Assembly (NCBI GenBank): GCA_048201975.1
Contig: DBFBGQ010000024.1
Span: forward strand, 1-17,352
Direction: 5' to 3'
Origin: Egerieenecus sp048201975
GTDB lineage: Bacteria; Bacillota; Clostridia; Christensenellales; Aristaeellaceae
Length of the DNA stretch: 17,352 nt
The position numbers and the translations under genes were made by a program. This document shows, one piece after another, positions 14,110 to 17,352 of the stretch. The notes beneath the pieces are model-generated. The model saw nothing but the letters and a program-made list of their open reading frames with translations. It made no database searches and was not told the DNA's origin. The first letter of the stretch is position 1, and each line of letters opens with the position of its first letter.

Positions 14110-14862
14110 TCAGGAGAAAAGCCGCTCCAGCTCCTCATATTTTTCGTGGGTAATCAGGGCGTCCTGCTTGGTGCCGTGCAGGCGGACCACGTAGGTCCAC
14201 CGGCCGTAGGGCGTAATGCTGTCAATCTGGTTCAGGTTGATGATATAGCTCTTATGACAGCGGAAAAACACATCCGGATCCAGGCGTGCCTCCGTTTCGC
14301 CCAAGCTGTCGCTGGTTTCAAAGCGCCCTCCGCCTGCCGTATAGATCACCGTGGAGCGGTTCTCCCGCTGTACCAACAGGATATCGCTCATGTTCAGAAA
14401 GCTGACGCCTTCCCGGTGGTGCAGCATCAGCCGGCCGTTGGCCGCTCGGGAGGGCTGCCGCGACAGCCCGGGCAGCGGCTTCTCATCCACGCGGAGCAAC
14501 CGATCCCGGGCGCGCTCCAGGGTCTGCATCACCCGTTCCACCTTGAAGGGCTTGATCAGGTAATCGAAGGCGTAGACCTCGAAAGCGTCCCCCATGTATT
14601 GATCGTGGGCCGTGGCAAAGATCAGCACCATGGTGGGATCCATGTCCTGGATGATGCGGGCGCATTCCACGCCGCTCTTCCCCGGCATTTCCACATCCAG
14701 GAAGCATATCTGCGGATGATGCTTTTCCACCAGCTCCAGCAATTCATCGCCGTCCGCCGCCTCCCCCACCAGGGTAAAGCCCTCCACCTTTTCCAGCATG
14801 CGGCGCACCACCAGGCGCATCCCCGGGTCGTCGTCCGCCAGCACCACCTTGATCTGGTCCAT
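14110..14862 (-). CDS. LytTR-family response regulator
   Basis: A 250-residue transcription factor. The receiver domain (about 1-118) has the acidic pocket D10-D12, phosphoacceptor D56 (CFLDVEMPG), T84 and K104 (DYLIKPF). The C-terminal LytTR DNA-binding domain (about 150-248) has the typical FFRCHKSYIINLNQI stretch (about 208-222). LytTR regulators control autolysis, virulence, bacteriocin or peptide-signalling genes. No sensor kinase, peptide or transporter gene is next to it, so its partner is elsewhere. AAAGGAG precedes the ATG at 14862; the frame is open further upstream, but M31 of that frame starts the receiver domain. The gene precedes rpmB on the same strand but is probably a separate unit. 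Confidence 0.93.
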   Translation of the reverse strand: MDQIKVVLADDDPGMRLVVRRMLEKVEGFTLVGEAADGDELLELVEKHHPQICFLDVEMPGKSGVECARIIQDMDPTMVLIFATAHDQYMGDAFEVYAFDYLIKPFKVERVMQTLERARDRLLRVDEKPLPGLSRQPSRAANGRLMLHHREGVSFLNMSDILLVQRENRSTVIYTAGGGRFETSDSLGETEARLDPDVFFRCHKSYIINLNQIDSITPYGRWTYVVRLHGTKQDALITHEKYEELERLFS

Positions 14863-14929
14863 GGCCCCCGCTCCTTTCCGTAGCGCCCTTCCCCCGCGCA
14901 GGCGGAAAGGCGGTATTTTTCCGTACTTC

Positions 14930-14969
14930 AAAAAGTGCGGAAGGCAGTCCATGGCAGCCTGCCTTCCGC
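14930..14969 (-). terminator. Rho-independent terminator of the flotillin operon
   Basis: On the minus strand GCGGAAGGCAG (from 14969) pairs with CTGCCTTCCGC (to 14937), an 11-bp perfect stem with an 11-nt loop, followed by CACTTTTTG. It lies 13 bp after the stop of the 157-residue protein gene and closes the nfeD-floA operon. Confidence 0.88.
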
Positions 14970-14982
14970 CGGTTTTCGCTTG

Positions 14983-15456
14983 TTACGGGTATCGCCTGCG
15001 CTCGCAGGGCCGGGTGAGGATTTCGCTCATCACCACGGCCTGACGCATGCTTTCCGCCGTAAGCTCCGGGAGCAGCTCCTCCTCGTCATACGCCGTCTCC
15101 CTAATCTCCGGATGCGGCCGCAGGCGATGCTCCATCCGCCGGGCTTCCCGCGGGTTTTCCCCACGGGGATGGCACGGATCCACGCCCTCCATGCTCCTGC
15201 CCGGAAGGCTGCCGGAGCGCGCCGGCGCCTCCGCCGCCATGGGCTCGGGAATCATGGGTTCGGGAATCATGCGCTCAGGACGCATGTCCGTCACCGGATC
15301 TCCCAGCATGGTGGTCTGCTCGGCGGTTTCCTTCGCCGCAGCCGCCGGCGCGGACGGAGGGGGCGCAGCCGCCGTCTTCGCAAGCCGCTTCTTCTGCTTA
15401 TTCATGCTGCTGACCACAAACCAGGCGATGATCGCCACGATAATCAAACTGTCCAT
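14983..15456 (-). CDS. Membrane-anchored Pro/Ala/Glu-rich protein of unknown function
   Basis: A 157-residue protein I do not recognise. Residues 3-17 (SLIIVAIIAWFVVSS) form a single N-terminal membrane segment, followed by a basic patch (NKQKKRLAK), so the rest probably faces the cytoplasm. The middle is Ala/Pro-rich with a short repeat, PERMIPEP-MIPEP (about 59-72). The C-terminal part has acidic stretches (YDEEELLPEL, about 123-132) and ends RRRYP. It looks largely disordered. It is the last gene of the nfeD-floA operon, 57 bp after floA, behind a hairpin; AAGGGGGAAT precedes its ATG. B. subtilis has yqfB in the corresponding place, but I see no similarity to claim. A role as adaptor or client of flotillin is a guess. 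Confidence 0.75.
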   Translation of the reverse strand: MDSLIIVAIIAWFVVSSMNKQKKRLAKTAAAPPPSAPAAAAKETAEQTTMLGDPVTDMRPERMIPEPMIPEPMAAEAPARSGSLPGRSMEGVDPCHPRGENPREARRMEHRLRPHPEIRETAYDEEELLPELTAESMRQAVVMSEILTRPCERRRYP

Positions 15457-15476
15457 TCAACATTCCCCCTTCCCGC

Positions 15477-15500
15477 GGCTGCGGGCCTGCGCCCGCAGCC
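15477..15500 (-). promoter_or_regulatory. Intra-operon hairpin between floA and the downstream gene
   Basis: GGCTGCGGGC and GCCCGCAGCC form a perfect 10-bp stem with a 4-nt loop, 13 bp after the floA stop. No T-run follows. It could stabilise the floA transcript 3' end or reduce expression of the following gene. Confidence 0.5.
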
Positions 15501-15513
15501 CTGGGGCGGCGCG

Positions 15514-16527
15514 TTACTTCTTCACCGGGCGGTTATCGTGATCTGCCGGCGTGGCAGGCGTTCCCGCCTTGGCGATGCTTTCGCGCATGGAGGTATCCGC
15601 AATGGTGTTCTGCATGTGGTAATAATCCATCACGCCCAGCTTGCCTTCCCGAAGCGCGGCGGCCATGGCCTTGGGCACCTCGGCCTCGGCCTCCACCACT
15701 TTGGCGCGCATTTCCTGCACCGCGGCCTTCATCTCCTGCTCATGGGCCACGGCCATGGCGCGGCGCTCCTCCGCCTTCGCCTGAGCGATGCGGCGGTCGG
15801 CCTCGGCCTGATCCATCTGCAGCTGCGCGCCGATGTTGCGGCCCACGTCCACGTCGGCAATATCAATGGAAAGGATTTCAAATGCGGTACCCGCGTCCAG
15901 GCCCTTGTTCAGCACGGTGCGGCTGATCATGTCCGGGTTCTCCAGCACCTGCTCGTGGGTTTCCGCGGAGCCCACCGTGGTAACGATGCCCTCGCCCACG
16001 CGGGCAATGACCGTTTCTTCACCGGAGCCGCCCACCAGGCGGTCAATATTGGTGCGCACGGTCACCCGCGCCTTGGCCCGCAGCTCAATGCCATCCTTGG
16101 CGATGGCCGCCACCACGGGGGTCTCGATCACCTTGGGGGTAACGCTCATCTGCACGGCCTGGAACACGTCGCGGCCTGCCAGGTCGATGGCGCACGCCTT
16201 TTCAAAGGGCATTTCAATGTTTGCCCGCTGTGCGGCGATCAGGGCGTTGATCACGCGATCCACGTTGCCGCCGGCCAGGAAGTGCGTCTCCAGCTTCGTA
16301 ATGGTCAGGTCCAGTCCGGCCTTGTTGGCCTTGATCAGGGGATACACCAGGCGCTGGGGCTGAATTCGCCGCACGCGCATGCCCACCAGGGTGCCGATGG
16401 AAATATGCACGCCCGATGCCAGCGCGCTAATCCACAACCCGATGGGGAAAAACCGCAGGAACACCGCCAGCACAACCACCGCTACCGCCACGGCAAAAAT
16501 GATGATGATGCCAGAATCGAAAATCAT
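15514..16527 (-). CDS. floA: Flotillin-like protein FloA
   Basis: A 337-residue SPFH-domain scaffold protein of bacterial functional membrane microdomains; B. subtilis FloA has 331 residues. An N-terminal hydrophobic hairpin or helix (5-24, with a second stretch to about 47) anchors it in the membrane. The SPFH region (about 50-220) includes VDRVINALIAAQRANI and RVGEGIVTTVGSAETHEQVLENPD. A Glu/Ala-rich coiled coil (about 236-290) supports oligomerisation. A polar Thr/Pro tail ends in RPVKK. The ATG has GAGGAGGAGAGG before it. It lies 47 bp downstream of nfeD, the standard pairing in which the NfeD protein is thought to assist or stabilise flotillin rafts. Confidence 0.97.
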   Translation of the reverse strand: MIFDSGIIIIFAVAVAVVVLAVFLRFFPIGLWISALASGVHISIGTLVGMRVRRIQPQRLVYPLIKANKAGLDLTITKLETHFLAGGNVDRVINALIAAQRANIEMPFEKACAIDLAGRDVFQAVQMSVTPKVIETPVVAAIAKDGIELRAKARVTVRTNIDRLVGGSGEETVIARVGEGIVTTVGSAETHEQVLENPDMISRTVLNKGLDAGTAFEILSIDIADVDVGRNIGAQLQMDQAEADRRIAQAKAEERRAMAVAHEQEMKAAVQEMRAKVVEAEAEVPKAMAAALREGKLGVMDYYHMQNTIADTSMRESIAKAGTPATPADHDNRPVKK

Positions 16528-16574
16528 ATACCTCTCCTCCTCTTATTTCTACGCGGAAACACCGCGAAGATATC

Positions 16575-17078
16575 TTACGCTTCCACCGTGCGCACCAGGA
16601 TGCGGCTGCCTTCCACGTCCACAATGCGCACCTTCACGCCGTTTTGCACAAACTCGCCCTCGCTGACCACGTTCAGCCGTACGCCGTCAAACTCGGCCAT
16701 GCCCGTAGGCCGCAGCACCGTAATGGTGGTGCCTTCCTTGCCCAGGAACACCTCCATATCCTCGTTGGAGCGGTAGCCGGCCTCGTTGCTCTCCGTATCC
16801 CGCAGGATCAGCTTGCTCTTGCTCAGCTTGCCCTTGGTGGCGCTGTGCAGCGCCAGGGAAATGGCGATGGCGTCCACCGAAAGCACAATGAGCGTGGCGC
16901 CCAGGGCGGCCACCGGCCCGTGCTCCATCCAGGTCAGTGCCACGCACACCACCTGCAGAATGATACCGGAGATCCCCGGCAGCCCAAACCCGGCCATAAA
17001 CGCCTCCACCACCAGCAAGCTTACGCCGATGACTCCGCACAGGAGAATCGGCAGATTTTCCGCAATAAACTGCAGCAT
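16575..17078 (-). CDS. NfeD-family membrane protein
   Basis: A 167-residue short NfeD protein. It has about three membrane helices (8-28, 32-50 and 56-78) with the family signature E25...GFGLPGISG (31-38), and a C-terminal cytoplasmic OB-fold domain (about 110-165) starting GKEGTTITVLRPTG. The long-form serine-protease domain is absent. It is paired with floA as in many Firmicutes and probably acts with it in membrane microdomains. The ATG at 17078 is set by GGAGGCGAAGGT; the open frame upstream crosses the promoter. Confidence 0.92.
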   Translation of the reverse strand: MLQFIAENLPILLCGVIGVSLLVVEAFMAGFGLPGISGIILQVVCVALTWMEHGPVAALGATLIVLSVDAIAISLALHSATKGKLSKSKLILRDTESNEAGYRSNEDMEVFLGKEGTTITVLRPTGMAEFDGVRLNVVSEGEFVQNGVKVRIVDVEGSRILVRTVEA

Positions 17079-17138
17079 ACCTTCGCCTCCACATCTTTCC
17101 GCCTGGCGCGTTTGCCCCGCACCGTCCTTGATGGCGAC

Positions 17139-17147
17139 AGTATAGCA
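17139..17147 (-). promoter_or_regulatory. Extended -10 promoter of the nfeD-floA operon
   Basis: On the minus strand TGC-TATACT forms an extended -10, about 60 nt before the nfeD ATG. No good -35 hexamer is seen at 17-18 nt, consistent with dependence on the extended -10. The core TGTGCTATACT is identical to that of the histidine phosphatase promoter at 12815-12825. Confidence 0.65.
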
Positions 17148-17222
17148 CAATCCGCGGGTTTCTCCCAGCGGATACGCCTGAAAAATACACTTCGGCGCTT
17201 CAAATGACAACGGAGTAAACAT

Positions 17223-17344
17223 CCACCGGCCAAGCCGGTGGCTTTTCATATGCGGGCATAGCCCTAGATTCTCGCATGCGCCCTCGCAGGCGCAAGTACG
17301 GCCTGCCAATTGCTTAGGCTTGCTCCAGTGGCCCGTAAACGGGC
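17223..17344 (-). repeat. Structured intergenic module, right copy
   Basis: This gene-free right edge has three hairpins. Read on the minus strand: GCCCG-TTTA-CGGGC (17331-17344) running directly into CCACTGG (17325-17331), TGCGCC/GGCGCA (17277-17294), and CCACCGGC-TTG-GCCGGTGG (17223-17241). On the plus strand the last one is followed by CTTTTC and could terminate transcription. The order and the TTTA loop, CCACTGG box and GCGCCTGCG...GGCGC hairpin resemble the module at 121-279, but the stem bases differ. It may be a dispersed repeat, an IS200/IS605-type end or a structured RNA; no transposase is in the window. Confidence 0.4.
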
Positions 17345-17352
17345 TTATTCCT

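Noticed and set aside
10841..14194. Very long open frame on the plus strand (1117 codons), the longest in the window
   Set aside because: It runs antisense to the well-supported LCP, CDF and rpmB genes and across the histidine phosphatase gene in another frame. Its product is His/Gln/Arg/Pro-rich with no recognisable domain, as expected from codon bias in GC-rich DNA.
14935..16776. 613-codon open frame on the plus strand
   Set aside because: It is antisense to floA and its neighbours, His/Gly/Arg-rich, with no family motif or ribosome binding site; it is a shadow of the real genes.
17221..17352. tRNA or rRNA gene at the right edge
   Set aside because: The hairpins do not form a cloverleaf and no T-loop GTTCGA-type sequence is present.
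1..17352. Prophage, defence island, CRISPR or integrated element
   Set aside because: No integrase, transposase, nuclease/helicase defence pair, regularly spaced repeats or tRNA attachment site is visible; gene content is core housekeeping.

Overview
The window is a GC-rich, gene-dense chromosomal segment of a Bacillota (Firmicutes) genome, most likely class Clostridia. This rests on four things: a dgt-dnaG-rpoD-trmK-nif3 core cluster, strong purine-rich ribosome binding sites, a GerQ-like spore-coat protein, and a FloA/NfeD pair. The genes are almost all housekeeping or cell-envelope genes. I see no tRNA, rRNA, CRISPR array, prophage, transposase or recognisable defence system.

Layout. Positions 1-304 hold no gene but several hairpins, including a structured repeat-like module. 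On the minus strand at 305-3458 lies a compact operon, alanine racemase -> M20D amidohydrolase -> M55 D-aminopeptidase (alr, M20D, dppA-like), which looks like a D-amino-acid peptide salvage unit. Divergent from it is a small GerQ-like gene (3592-3978). Plus-strand genes from 4153 to 10496 form the macromolecular-synthesis cluster: dGTPase-like HD hydrolase, DNA primase, primary sigma factor (TTG start), tRNA(A22) methyltransferase TrmK, a Nif3-like metal protein and a coiled-coil zinc-ribbon protein. It ends at a perfect 18-bp bidirectional terminator.

The minus strand then carries a CDF metal exporter with a manganese-type metal site, coupled to an LCP-family cell-wall glycopolymer transferase. 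A divergent histidine phosphatase (12864-13616) has a textbook promoter and terminator. rpmB (L28, four-cysteine zinc form) is a complete single-gene unit. Upstream of it on the same strand is a LytTR response regulator with no kinase nearby. Finally nfeD -> floA -> a membrane-anchored Pro/Ala/Glu-rich protein form a flotillin operon driven by an extended -10 promoter. The right edge carries a second structured module resembling the one at the left edge.

Nothing here is clearly a new system. The most interesting items are the paired edge modules (TTTA-loop hairpin plus a conserved CCACTGG, with different stem sequences), the D-amino-acid salvage operon, the Mn-type CDF coupled to an LCP enzyme, and the unidentified partner of the flotillin operon.
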